Below are positions 9,287 to 18,312 of a DNA stretch of 64,000 nt, piece after piece (position 1 is the stretch's first letter; each line of letters begins with the position of its first letter). A model generated the notes under the pieces. That model was not told the origin of the DNA. It worked only from the letters and a program-made list of their open reading frames with translations, and made no database searches. The translations under genes and the position numbers were made by a program. Source of the DNA: Brevibacterium permense (GTDB lineage: Bacteria; Actinomycetota; Actinomycetes; Actinomycetales; Brevibacteriaceae); NCBI RefSeq assembly GCF_025506275.1, contig NZ_QYCP01000093.1:124001-188000 (forward strand), read 5' to 3'.

Positions 9287-9308
9287 AATAGCGAAGGGTA
9301 AGTGCACC

Positions 9309-11918
9309 GTGGCACAGACTGATTCGACAATTTCTTTCGACCCGCACGCAGTGATGGATCCCCGCAATCTCGGGGCAATGCAGCCGAATCGGCTCTCTGC
9401 ATCGCGGAGCTTCATGGCGAAGATGATTCGAGAGAAATGGACCATTGAGAGAGAACTCTTCGAACTCGATGCACGGGGCAATGGGCAGATCCGCTATGCC
9501 GTGACAACTCCCGGAGGTCCGCTCACATTCATCGCCTTCCTTCAGGAACCACAAGGCAATAACCGAACCGGTCGAATCATAGGAACCAGTTGGGACATGA
9601 TCGGAGCCCTTCTGGATGGAGTGGCGACGTCAGAGCAGGTGCGTGCCACTCGGGAAGAGATTCCTCGACTCTACGAAGGCCGTGCGACTCCGAACACTCT
9701 CGTGTGGTTTCGGTCGAATCAGAGCCTGCGGATATTCGGAGAGGTACGCAATGCGCTTTCGGAAGGGAGGCAACCGGACGTCAAGGAGCTGCACAAGGTC
9801 GGTTACCTCATGCGCAATACCGGCTTGGACGGTAACGGAACGTTCGGAACGATCCCGTTCGCCGCAATCCCCAAAGGGCACCCTTTGGCGACGTCCTATC
9901 ACGCGCAGATGCTCTCCGCGTACCTCATGCGCGAACTCTCCGTCGACCTTGTGGAAGAGCTGGCACGGATCGATTCGCCGAATATGGCAGTGAGGTTGGA
10001 CAAGGAGGTGAAGAGGACCCTGGGAGTCGGCAACGGCTCGGCGCTCGGCCTGGCCATGCTGTTCTATAACCGGCCGGTTCTCGTCAATTCTTATATCGCA
10101 GCCTATCTCGACGTTTTGGCGCATATACTCGAGGACCCGGAGGCGAGCACCCCGGAGAAGCTCTCCTTGCTTGAAGACCACCTCAACAGGACGATCCGAT
10201 ATAGGGCTTTCCTGCCTACTTCATATCGATTTTTCACCAGCAATATGGAGATGGTGGCTGATCTGCGACGCATCCGCGCTAAGGTTCGGGCAGGTGTGCG
10301 CGGCGACATCAGCCTCGCGGCTGGAAAGACGGTGCTTGGCACGATTCATTCAGAAGCCGCGACACAGGTAAGCAGCGAAGCTCTGCATTCATTTAATGCA
10401 CTAATCATGGAGCTCGACTCCGACTACTGTGACGAGATCGCTCAAACCAGCCTGACTTTCGACGAGCGCCTGGAATTGGATCCGCAGATGACGCTCAAGG
10501 AGGTCCTGGGATTCCTCGAAGGACCATTTCGGTGGGCATTGGAGATACCGCTCAATGACGAGGACGACCGGGATCGGGTGTGGTACCAGTCTCGAGCCGC
10601 CGAAGAGCCGCGATCCGGACCGCGAGAGGAGGTTCCGTACGCGCATGAGCTCGTCCAGAGTTATCCCGACCAAGTACGTGCGCTCAGAGGTGCGATCGAG
10701 GAAGTCGACGATGTTTTGACCACGACGATCGGCGCTCTCGTCGCTGACCGGCCGGAACTCGAATACATCGCCCGGCTGGTTGTGGCACTGGCCGACAAGC
10801 CCTATGCCACGGCCCACGCCGATCCTCACGACTCGGACTTCGTGCCGGTCTGGGTGATCCGCTTCATCAACTCCTTCATTCACGGTCTGGATCGCACCGA
10901 AGACCACATGGGCAGGGATGTGCGTGGGCTGATTTTCGAGGGCGCACCATATCGGGACGAAATCGCTGATGCCGATCCAGCCACTTGGTGGTGGTCGTAC
11001 TCAAAGCCCGCCGCTGCTTCTGGCCGTTCCTCTGCTACCCAGCCTCCTTCGCCGAGCGCGATCACTACCCCGATCACGGCGCATGGGGCTGATGCGTCTG
11101 CACAGACGGCACCTGGTGCGACGGTCGTCCTCACTCCGACACAGTCGCCTATCTCGCCGCCATGTGAACATGCGACAGAAGCGATCGGATTCAAATATCG
11201 TGAAATGCGACTGATGGCCGGACGTGCTTATCAGGCGCTCAACCTACCTTTCGGTGCATGGCACGGTGCCCGAGAGTTCTTCAACACGGCGCTAGTCGCC
11301 GATCTTCGGACAGCGACTGCCTTCGGAGAGCTCCTGATTCGGGACGTTGATTCGGACACGGGGCAGGCTGGACCGTGGCGCGCTCCGTGCAGCGAGGACG
11401 GCGACGACAGCCTCATCATCGACAACCACGGTCAGAGCCTGCTGGTCACCGGCCACGTACTCGTCAACCTCCTCGGAGCACATGCGAATCGACGAGGTCG
11501 ACGTTTCATCATCCGTAATGCACAGACCGACCATGCACTTCCGGGTTTGCGACTTGAGCTGCACCGCTATGGGGTCGAACTCCACATCGAGGCGACCGCC
11601 GGTGAGGTGACCGGCATTGTCCGACTCGGTGACTCCCCGCAGAACTCTCGGCAGGAATATCGCACAGCCATGGACGAGTACTTCACGAACGGGCGGACGA
11701 TCGAAGCTGAAGCTTTCTGGAAAATTTACTATCGGGGCAACGCCGGTCTCGATGTTGACACGCCGATTTCACGCCAGCACACCGGAGGGACCGTCCTCGA
11801 CGTCATCCGTCCTGGAGAACGAATTACCAAGCAATTCACCAGCGAAGAGCTCCATCTGCTCACGGACCCAGATGAACTCGACAACCAGAACCTCGTCCAC
11901 TTCATCGCTACCAACTGA
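9309..11918 (+). CDS. large conserved-type protein of unknown function
   Basis: I do not recognise a characterised family. The protein is 869 residues with no signal peptide and no membrane segment. An N-terminal part (about residues 1-560) contains distinctive blocks: KVGYLMRNTGLDGNGTFGT, VKRTLGVGNGSALGLAM and PFAAIPKGHPLATSYHAQM. A Ser/Thr/Pro/Ala-rich linker (about 565-625) joins it to a C-terminal domain of about 240 residues (YREMRLMAGRAYQALNLPFG, then IIDNHGQSLLVTGHVLVN). The blocks recall uncharacterised proteobacterial proteins I have seen in catabolic loci, from memory only. GTG 9309 is chosen because GAAGGG lies 9-10 bases upstream; a TTG at 9282 lacks a site. It is first in an operon with an M19 dipeptidase-like gene, an ABC importer and an IclR gene. 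An enzymatic role in that pathway is likely, but no reaction can be assigned. Confidence 0.8.
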   Translation: MAQTDSTISFDPHAVMDPRNLGAMQPNRLSASRSFMAKMIREKWTIERELFELDARGNGQIRYAVTTPGGPLTFIAFLQEPQGNNRTGRIIGTSWDMIGALLDGVATSEQVRATREEIPRLYEGRATPNTLVWFRSNQSLRIFGEVRNALSEGRQPDVKELHKVGYLMRNTGLDGNGTFGTIPFAAIPKGHPLATSYHAQMLSAYLMRELSVDLVEELARIDSPNMAVRLDKEVKRTLGVGNGSALGLAMLFYNRPVLVNSYIAAYLDVLAHILEDPEASTPEKLSLLEDHLNRTIRYRAFLPTSYRFFTSNMEMVADLRRIRAKVRAGVRGDISLAAGKTVLGTIHSEAATQVSSEALHSFNALIMELDSDYCDEIAQTSLTFDERLELDPQMTLKEVLGFLEGPFRWALEIPLNDEDDRDRVWYQSRAAEEPRSGPREEVPYAHELVQSYPDQVRALRGAIEEVDDVLTTTIGALVADRPELEYIARLVVALADKPYATAHADPHDSDFVPVWVIRFINSFIHGLDRTEDHMGRDVRGLIFEGAPYRDEIADADPATWWWSYSKPAAASGRSSATQPPSPSAITTPITAHGADASAQTAPGATVVLTPTQSPISPPCEHATEAIGFKYREMRLMAGRAYQALNLPFGAWHGAREFFNTALVADLRTATAFGELLIRDVDSDTGQAGPWRAPCSEDGDDSLIIDNHGQSLLVTGHVLVNLLGAHANRRGRRFIIRNAQTDHALPGLRLELHRYGVELHIEATAGEVTGIVRLGDSPQNSRQEYRTAMDEYFTNGRTIEAEAFWKIYYRGNAGLDVDTPISRQHTGGTVLDVIRPGERITKQFTSEELHLLTDPDELDNQNLVHFIATN

Positions 11919-11967
11919 CCGAATGGTTGCACCGCTGCAACCGAACGCTACTCACAAAGGACACGAA

Positions 11968-12954
11968 ATGCTCTACGTCGACAGCCTGCTCTGCACCCCA
12001 CTCGAGAAGGAGAAGCCTGACCATCGCCCGGCTTTGGAAGAGATCGCGACCGGAGGAGTCGGCTGCGCCACAGTCACCGTGGGCTTCTGGGAGGACGCGA
12101 CCGAATCGATGGACCAGATCGTCCGCTGGCAGCACATGGCTGAGGACAATTCTGATCTCGTCGAGATCGCCTACACAGCCAGTGACATCGAGCGAATCGC
12201 AGAATCTGGGCGCTGCGCCATTCTCCTCGGTTTCCAGAATGTGGCCTTCCTCCAGGGGCGCCTCGGCTATGTCGAACTCTTCGCCCGAATGGGGACCCGG
12301 GTTGGGCAGCTGACTTACAATATTCAGTCCGATATCGGCGGATCCTGCTATGAGCCTCGCGACTCGGGGCTCTCCCGCTACGGAAAGTACGTGGTTCGAG
12401 AGATGAACCGATGCGGAATGGTCGTGGACCTATCCCATGTCGGCAACATAACGACCATGGACGCTATACGACACTCCGCGGAGCCAGTTGCCATCACGCA
12501 TTCGAATCCGGCTGAGTTGGCGCCGCACCCGCGGAACAAGCCCAACGACGTCCTCGATGCGCTCAAGGACAACGGTGGAGTCATCGGGCTCTCCGTGTAT
12601 CGCAATATCGTCGGCGAGTATACGACGCCGGAGAAGTGGTCGGAGCTCGTGGCATGGACGGTCGACCGGATCGGCATAGACCACGTCGGCATCGGAACCG
12701 ATTTCGACCAGACGGGCGGGATGGCTTATCTCGAATGGATGCGTCAGGGCCGGTGGGCAAGGGAAATCCAATACGGAGCAGGTTCGAAAGCCAACTCCGG
12801 TCCGCAGCCACGTCTGGGGTGGTTCGACGACCCCTCGCAGTTCCCCAACGCGGAGAAGTGCCTGCGCGACCGTGGATTCGCTGACGTCGAGGTCGCGAAG
12901 ATCATGGGCGGCAATTGGCTGGACTTCTACCGCCGCACGTTCAAGTCACTCTGA
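11968..12954 (+). CDS. M19 (renal dipeptidase) family protein with altered metal site
   Basis: A 328-residue TIM-barrel protein of the membrane dipeptidase/M19 family. Conserved elements are DLSHVG (His157), AITHSN (His178), HPRNKPND (Arg189) and GIGTDFDQ (Asp245), which match the second metal site, substrate arginine and active-site Asp. The canonical N-terminal HxD is absent (the protein starts MLYVDSLLC), and the metal-bridging Glu is Gln90 in LGFQN. These changes resemble a subfamily found beside glycine-betaine/dimethylglycine catabolic genes in Pseudomonas, from memory. It may therefore be a mononuclear enzyme with another reaction rather than a true dipeptidase. ATG 11968 has AAAGGA upstream. 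It lies 49 bases after the unknown gene and 12 before the ABC ATPase gene, so co-transcription is expected. Confidence 0.85.
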   Translation: MLYVDSLLCTPLEKEKPDHRPALEEIATGGVGCATVTVGFWEDATESMDQIVRWQHMAEDNSDLVEIAYTASDIERIAESGRCAILLGFQNVAFLQGRLGYVELFARMGTRVGQLTYNIQSDIGGSCYEPRDSGLSRYGKYVVREMNRCGMVVDLSHVGNITTMDAIRHSAEPVAITHSNPAELAPHPRNKPNDVLDALKDNGGVIGLSVYRNIVGEYTTPEKWSELVAWTVDRIGIDHVGIGTDFDQTGGMAYLEWMRQGRWAREIQYGAGSKANSGPQPRLGWFDDPSQFPNAEKCLRDRGFADVEVAKIMGGNWLDFYRRTFKSL

Positions 12955-12966
12955 GAGGACCGACGC

Positions 12967-13779
12967 ATGACCATCACACAGCCGTCAACTCACATGACCA
13001 ATACTCTCGAAGGGTCGTCTGCCATGACCAGACCATTCGTCTCAGCGCTGGCGCCGAGCAAGCAGTTCGGCGAACACCGAGCCGTCGACAACGTCTCGCT
13101 TGATGTAACTAAAGGTGAAGTCGTCTCAATCATCGGCCCCTCAGGTGCTGGAAAGTCAAGTCTGATCAGATGCCTCAACCTCCTCGAGTCTCCTGATGCC
13201 GGAAGCCTGAGTATCGGTGATACGACCATCGACTTTGACAGCGGCAAACCAGGCAAGGCACAAGTCACCCGATTGCGCCGCTTCACCGGGATGGTATTCC
13301 AATCATTCAATCTCTTTCCTCACTTCACTGCTCTGAAGAACGTCGCGCTTCCACAGATGCGCGTGCATCGGCGGTCTCGAGCGGAAGCCGAAGAGCGGGC
13401 AATGGAAGAACTCCGCCGAGTCGGTCTCGAGGCCAAAGCGGGTGCATATCCGACTCAGTGCTCGGGCGGTCAGCAGCAGCGGATCGCCATCGCGCGAGCA
13501 CTTGCCATGGATCCGGAGCTGATGCTCTTTGACGAGCCGACATCGGGCCTCGATCCCGAGATCGGTGCAGAGATCCTTCAGGTGATGAGGAAACTGGCCG
13601 CCGACGATATGACGATGCTCATCGTCACCCACGAAATGGAATTCGCGCGGCAGGTCTCCAACCAGATCGCCGTGATGGTCGATGGCGCAGTGATCGAACA
13701 GGGCAACCCTGAGAAGATCATGTCCGACCCCGAACAGGAGCGAACGAACCGATTCCTGTCAGCCGTCCTGGGGCGCTGA
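12967..13779 (+). CDS. polar amino-acid ABC transporter, ATP-binding subunit
   Basis: The ATPase of a GlnQ/HisP-type importer (270 residues). Walker A is IIGPSGAGKSSLIRCLN, the Q-loop is MVFQSFNLFPH, the signature is CSGGQQQRIAIARAL, Walker B is LMLFDEPTSGLDP, and the switch His is IVTHEMEFA. An N-terminal extension of about 20 residues precedes the usual start; an internal ATG (MTRPFVSALAP) is possible, but AGAGGA upstream of 12967 supports the longer form. It is directly followed by two permease genes and a binding-protein gene, giving a full importer that likely feeds the M19-like and unknown enzymes upstream. Confidence 0.92.
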   Translation: MTITQPSTHMTNTLEGSSAMTRPFVSALAPSKQFGEHRAVDNVSLDVTKGEVVSIIGPSGAGKSSLIRCLNLLESPDAGSLSIGDTTIDFDSGKPGKAQVTRLRRFTGMVFQSFNLFPHFTALKNVALPQMRVHRRSRAEAEERAMEELRRVGLEAKAGAYPTQCSGGQQQRIAIARALAMDPELMLFDEPTSGLDPEIGAEILQVMRKLAADDMTMLIVTHEMEFARQVSNQIAVMVDGAVIEQGNPEKIMSDPEQERTNRFLSAVLGR

Positions 13780-13780
13780 T

Positions 13781-14425
13781 ATGGGGGAGATCATAGCGTA
13801 TATCGCCATGGGCACCGGGTGGACGGCGGTCATGACCTTTGGGTCGGCGGCGATCGGAATAGTCCTCGGTCTGCCGATGCTTGCTCTGGCTCAGAGTAGG
13901 TTCAGCGTGCTCCGCGGAATTTACCACGCCATTGTCCATGTCGTCCGTGGAGTGCCGACCATCGTCTGGCTCTTTATCGCCTTCTTCGGAGTCGGTCAGC
14001 TCGGCCTCACCCTTTCTCCCGTGGCTGCTTCCCTTCTGGTGCTGTCGATCATTGCTGCGGCATACATGGCTGAGATCTATCGCGGAGGAATCCAGGCCGT
14101 ACCGGCGGGTCAATGGGAGGCCGCCAACGCGCTCAATCTCGATCGGTTCTCGACTCTGCGCTTCATTATCGGGCCGCAGCTTTTCAGAGCAGTCAGTCCG
14201 TCCGTCGCTACTCAAATCATCGGGCTTCTCAAGGATTCGGCTCTGGTATCTACGATCGGCGTCGCTGATCTCGTATTCCGGGCCGGCATCATGACCCAGT
14301 ACAACGCGCATGGTCTCTACATGTTCGGAATCGCGGGTTTGATCTACCTGGCTTTGAGTCTGCCGATCGCGGCGTTCTCACGTTCCATCCACGCCCACAT
14401 CACGAGGAGGTATGCCCTCGCATGA
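13781..14425 (+). CDS. amino-acid ABC transporter permease (HisM/GlnP type)
   Basis: A 214-residue membrane permease of the polar amino-acid uptake family. Several hydrophobic helices are visible, with the family sequence VVRGVPTIVWLFIAFFGVGQ and the EAA-loop YRGGIQAVPAGQWEAANAL that contacts the ATPase. It begins one base after the ATPase stop and overlaps the next permease (ATGA), indicating tight translational coupling. Together with the second permease it should form a heterodimeric channel. Confidence 0.92.
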   Translation: MGEIIAYIAMGTGWTAVMTFGSAAIGIVLGLPMLALAQSRFSVLRGIYHAIVHVVRGVPTIVWLFIAFFGVGQLGLTLSPVAASLLVLSIIAAAYMAEIYRGGIQAVPAGQWEAANALNLDRFSTLRFIIGPQLFRAVSPSVATQIIGLLKDSALVSTIGVADLVFRAGIMTQYNAHGLYMFGIAGLIYLALSLPIAAFSRSIHAHITRRYALA

Positions 14426-15150
14426 GCGATTTCTCCTGGCTCTACGACTGGCCGCAGTTCATTCCGGATCTCCTGCCGGGGCTCGGCGTCGCCATTATGC
14501 TCACATTGTTCTCGTGCCTCGGTGGTTACATTCTGGGGTTTTTCCTTGCGCTCGGGGTCGAATCGCATCTGAAAATCCTGCACTATGCCGCCCTGGTCAT
14601 CGTTGAACTCGGTCGAGGCGTTCCGATCCTGGTGCTGCTCTTCCTCGTCTATCAGGGACTGCCCCAGCTGGGAATGATGCTTGATCCCAATCCGGCGGCA
14701 TTAGCGGCACTGATGTTCTCAGCTGCTGGGTACTCCTCGGAGATGATTCGTGCCGGCCTCAACTCCGTGGCAGCCGGTCAGGCCGAGGCGGCGAATTCTC
14801 TATCAATGTCACCGGCGGACACTTATCGTTTCATCATCATTCCGCAAGCTGCTCGAATCTCGATTCCGCCCCTGGTCAATCTGACGATCATCATCTTCCA
14901 GGCCACATCTTTGGCCACTGTCATCACGGTGCCTGAAATTATGCAGCATGCCGGAGTGATCGGCGCGGCCACGTTCGAATACATGTCTGTGTACACGGCA
15001 GCAGCAGTGCTGTACCTGTGCATTACCATTCCCGGGGCGGTCCTCAGCGGTTATCTGGAGAAGACGATGGGACAGAAAAAGCGTTCGAAGCGTAAGGCTG
15101 TGAAAGCTCTGCTCTCAAAGAGTCCGACGCAATCTGCCACCGTCGCCTGA
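14422..15150 (+). CDS. amino-acid ABC transporter permease, second subunit
   Basis: The partner permease (242 residues). The EAA-type loop reads IRAGLNSVAAGQAEAANSL, and VIVELGRGVPILVLLFLVYQG matches the family N-terminal block. The C-terminus is unusually basic (GQKKRSKRKAVKALLSK). Its ATG overlaps the upstream permease stop. It probably pairs with the 13781-14425 product. Substrate specificity is set mainly by the binding protein that follows. Confidence 0.92.
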   Translation: MSDFSWLYDWPQFIPDLLPGLGVAIMLTLFSCLGGYILGFFLALGVESHLKILHYAALVIVELGRGVPILVLLFLVYQGLPQLGMMLDPNPAALAALMFSAAGYSSEMIRAGLNSVAAGQAEAANSLSMSPADTYRFIIIPQAARISIPPLVNLTIIIFQATSLATVITVPEIMQHAGVIGAATFEYMSVYTAAAVLYLCITIPGAVLSGYLEKTMGQKKRSKRKAVKALLSKSPTQSATVA

Positions 15151-15198
15151 CGCGTTCTAATCAATATCTCAACAATCACTATCGACAAGGGAGTCGCA

Positions 15199-16053
15199 AT
15201 GAAGAAGAATCTACTGGCTACTACGGCAACCGCCTTGCTGCTCGCCCTGAGCGGATGTGGCGGGACGCCCCCCGGCGCACCACAGTCCGTAGCTGAAGAC
15301 TGCACCCCACGAGACGAGGGACTGAAGACGCTCAAAGAGGGTTTTCTGACAGTTGCTCAGTATGAGTATGTGCCGTTCTCGATGTCGAATTCGCCCGGTA
15401 GTCTCAGCGGACTCGAGGGGGACGTGCTCACAAAGTTCTCAGAACTAGAGTGTCTCACTCTCGAAATCAACAAGGGCGATTCCCCTGCGATGATCACCTC
15501 AGTGGCGACGGGGCGGGCAGACACGACGCTTGGTTCGTGGTATCGGACGCAGGAACGCGCAGAGAAGGTGCGACTTTCCGCCCCGGTAGTCACCTCGCCG
15601 CTTTCGTCGGTCACTGAAGAGGGGATCGACAACTTCGATGATCTCAAGGATCTGGAGATCGGCGTGGGGCAAGGCTTGATCGGAGTCGACGATATGAAGA
15701 AGGTCTTCGGAGGTCAACTGAAGATCTATCAGAATGACGACGCTGTATTCGATGACATCGCCGCGGGTCGAATCGACGGGTCAGTCCAGGGATACATAGC
15801 AGGTACACAATATCTTAAGAAGCACGAAATCGAAGGATTTACAGTCACGCCGCTGAAGCCGGACGAGCGAGTGCAAGCTACCAGCGAAGCGGGTCAGACC
15901 AACTTTCCAGTCAACAAAGACAATGAAGAACTTGGTAAGGCTCTCGACGGTGTGATCAAGGAGATGCGTGAGTCGGGTGAGCTCGATGAGATTGCGAAGA
16001 AGTATGATCTCGATCCCCAGGTAATGCATCCAGGCGAACCGAATCTTCTGTGA
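15199..16053 (+). CDS. family 3 solute-binding lipoprotein of the amino-acid ABC importer
   Basis: A lipid-anchored extracellular receptor (284 residues). The signal peptide MKKNLLATTATALLLALSGC ends in a lipobox Cys. The mature part follows the family 3 binding fold: YVPFSMSN and the GLEGDVLTKF block in lobe 1, GRADTTLGSWY in the hinge region, then DLKDLEIGVGQG and AGRIDGSVQGY. The usual Arg/Asp alpha-amino-acid clamp is not obvious by eye, so the ligand may be an amino-acid derivative rather than a plain amino acid. It lies 48 bases after the permeases, with AAGGGAG upstream of the ATG. It is the last transporter gene of the operon. Confidence 0.9.
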   Translation: MKKNLLATTATALLLALSGCGGTPPGAPQSVAEDCTPRDEGLKTLKEGFLTVAQYEYVPFSMSNSPGSLSGLEGDVLTKFSELECLTLEINKGDSPAMITSVATGRADTTLGSWYRTQERAEKVRLSAPVVTSPLSSVTEEGIDNFDDLKDLEIGVGQGLIGVDDMKKVFGGQLKIYQNDDAVFDDIAAGRIDGSVQGYIAGTQYLKKHEIEGFTVTPLKPDERVQATSEAGQTNFPVNKDNEELGKALDGVIKEMRESGELDEIAKKYDLDPQVMHPGEPNLL

Positions 16054-16126
16054 TTGCGAGCGCGCTGTGCACTGACAAGTTGCGTTTTAGAGCGCCACGC
16101 TCAAACTAAAGGAATAATGAGGTGGT

Positions 16127-16828
16127 ATGAGCCTGCAGTCCGTGAGCAAAACGATACTTGTATTGGAAACATTTCTAACCTTCCCCGACGGCTTGGCCAG
16201 CGTGTCACAGCTCGCCAGAAAGCTCGACTGGTCTAGGGCCGCGACCCACCAGTATGTCTCAACTCTGGCTGAGGTCGGCTGGCTGGTCCAGAACGAGAAA
16301 CGAGACTACCAGCTGTCTCCCAGAGCTGCGCTGTTCGGTCGGTTCGCCATTGAGTACTCGGGAGTTCCTCATCAGGTCAGTCAGGCGATGACAGAACTGG
16401 TCGACACGCTCAACGAACCGATCTCCTACGCGGTGCTCAATGGCAATGAAGCGATCATCATCGAAAGGCTTGAACCCAAACGACCTTTCTCAATGACCGC
16501 GGAGCCCCATTTGGAGCTGAGAACTTCGGCGTCCGGCATGGTGCTGTTGGCATTCGACGCGCACTTGGACAGGAACAGATTCGCTGAGATGGCCGAAACG
16601 TTCGACAAGGTTCGTGCGCAAGGATACGCCCAATCCCATTCAGAATGGCTCGGTGACGTAGTCGATGTCGTCGCCGTACCGATCATGTCACGAGGGGAGT
16701 GCCTCGGCGCGCTGAGCGTGATCGCGCCCGACGGTCGTTTGGACATACCAAGAGCACGGAAGGAGCTCCTCGCTGCACGAGCGCGTATCGAAACGGCGAT
16801 CGGCGCCACTCAGGCATCTCCTGTGTGA
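16127..16828 (+). CDS. IclR family transcriptional regulator
   Basis: A 233-residue regulator with an N-terminal winged helix (FPDGLASVSQLARKLDWSRA, then ATHQYVSTLAEVGWL) and a C-terminal GAF-like ligand domain (LRTSASGMVLLAFDA, AVPIMSRGECLGALSVIA). Family members sense small organic acids or related ligands and control catabolic operons. The gene lies 73 bases downstream of the binding-protein gene, with ATGAGGTGG before the ATG. It most likely regulates the 9.3-16 kb operon through the AT-rich palindrome upstream of that operon; that pairing is inference. Confidence 0.9.
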   Translation: MSLQSVSKTILVLETFLTFPDGLASVSQLARKLDWSRAATHQYVSTLAEVGWLVQNEKRDYQLSPRAALFGRFAIEYSGVPHQVSQAMTELVDTLNEPISYAVLNGNEAIIIERLEPKRPFSMTAEPHLELRTSASGMVLLAFDAHLDRNRFAEMAETFDKVRAQGYAQSHSEWLGDVVDVVAVPIMSRGECLGALSVIAPDGRLDIPRARKELLAARARIETAIGATQASPV

Positions 16829-17055
16829 CCCCATCGCTCAGCATGGAGGTGAAGAATCTGCGGTTTAGGCCAAAGGCCGAAGTGCTCGGCATCGCCTCCG
16901 CAGGCTCCCTAGACTACGTGTAGTGCGGGGGTCGCAGCAGTCCACGAGCAGTTGAGTGGTCGATTCTACGGTCTCCGTATTCCCACTACGGTGGTGTGCG
17001 GTACGTCGGCATCGCTGTTCCGACGGACTGGCCTTCTCTTGCGCCTATCTCTTTC

Positions 17056-18312
17056 TCAGTTATTTCGACGCTGCCACTGGCGGACCCAGGCGCGGCCGTA
17101 GTCGTTGCCGTTGGGCACGCGCATGAGCGTGTGCACATGGAAGCGCTGGGGGACGTCGTAGTCGAGGAACACTCCGCAGTGGTGGTCGAGTTCGATGATG
17201 AGTACCGGTGACTGGAATCGGTAGTAGAACACATCTCCCGACTCGGTCCCACCGATCCAACAGAAATACGACTCGTTCAGATGTTCCCTGACTTCGCGCA
17301 CCTTCGCGCGACGCGGCCCCTCAGGCAGGATGTTGAGGAAGGTCGCGACGAGGTCGACGACCGCCTCCTGCGCCCGCGCATCCAACGTGGCCACCTGCAC
17401 CCCCTCGTAGGGGATGACCCGATTGTCCTGAAACGCCCCGGCCAGATGGCGCTCATCGCCGGGATGGATTCGCCCTTCGGACATCGCAGGATCGACGATC
17501 TCGTCGTAGATGACCGCCTCGGCGCGCTGATTCTCGCTCATGCACGCCATGAGGTCGGTGCCGGCGTCGACGCGATCGTCGAAGGATCGCAGGCCCGCGT
17601 GCGGCCCCGCGTCGATTTCGTTCGGCTCAGCGCCGTGAAACACCGGGGCTATCGTCATCCGTCCTTCGACGACGAGGCAGTTGACGGCGCAATGATGTCC
17701 ATAGAGCTGCCATCCCCAGGGAGCCCTGACATCGGGAGTGCCGTAGACGGCGAAGTTGTATGAGAACTCCCCGAGGATGTTCTCCAGACCCACGACCTCG
17801 CCGAGGAATCCGTTGATGAGCATCATCGAGTGGGTGAGTTCGAAGCCCTCCTTGCTCAAGCTCGCCCGGACGAGGTCCAACGCGGCCTGCCGCACCGCCT
17901 CCGAGGTGAACTCGAGCCGCAGGCCGGTGTCGAACTGCATGAACTCGGGATTGGCCCAGGTCTGCCATTCGACCGCATCGACCGGGTAACGCAGCTTTTC
18001 CACCTCATCTGCGGAGCAGGCGGCGAACAGCGCCTCGACGGCTGTGAGCATGCCCTCGACAGGTGCTTCCTCGCCCGGCTCCGCAGGCGTTAACGGGTAC
18101 AGTCCTTCAACGATCTGCCCGTCCGAGGTGATTCCGGCGAAGTCGTTGAGGTAGAGCGGTTCCCATCCGGCGATCAGACCTCCGGTGAACGTGCCCGGGG
18201 CCTTGGCGACCTCACGGTATTCGTAGGCATCGAGACCTTTCAGGTCCTCGATGCGCGGGTGTCCCGGCGGATACATGAACTGCCGAAACGGGGTGGGGTT
18301 CTCATCGGTCAT
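17056..18312 (-). CDS. DUF3500 family protein
   Basis: A 418-residue soluble protein that fits the DUF3500 family, whose function is unknown. Recognisable blocks are DAVEWQTWANPEF near residue 115, WGWQLYGHHCAVNC, FYYRFQSPVLIIELD and a C-terminal HVHTLMRVPNGNDYG. The conserved His pairs and Asp/Glu residues look compatible with a metal site, but this is not established. It starts four bases inside the stop of the GntR gene (ATGA), with GGAGAGACC upstream, so it is co-transcribed with the regulator and divergent from the aromatic operon. A role in the same catabolic route is inferred from position only. Confidence 0.82.
   Translation of the reverse strand: MTDENPTPFRQFMYPPGHPRIEDLKGLDAYEYREVAKAPGTFTGGLIAGWEPLYLNDFAGITSDGQIVEGLYPLTPAEPGEEAPVEGMLTAVEALFAACSADEVEKLRYPVDAVEWQTWANPEFMQFDTGLRLEFTSEAVRQAALDLVRASLSKEGFELTHSMMLINGFLGEVVGLENILGEFSYNFAVYGTPDVRAPWGWQLYGHHCAVNCLVVEGRMTIAPVFHGAEPNEIDAGPHAGLRSFDDRVDAGTDLMACMSENQRAEAVIYDEIVDPAMSEGRIHPGDERHLAGAFQDNRVIPYEGVQVATLDARAQEAVVDLVATFLNILPEGPRRAKVREVREHLNESYFCWIGGTESGDVFYYRFQSPVLIIELDHHCGVFLDYDVPQRFHVHTLMRVPNGNDYGRAWVRQWQRRNN

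Noticed and set aside
12499..12516. Sequence resembling a tRNA T-loop (ATTCGAATCC)
   Set aside because: It lies inside the M19-like coding sequence and no cloverleaf arms surround it; no tRNA gene was found in the window.
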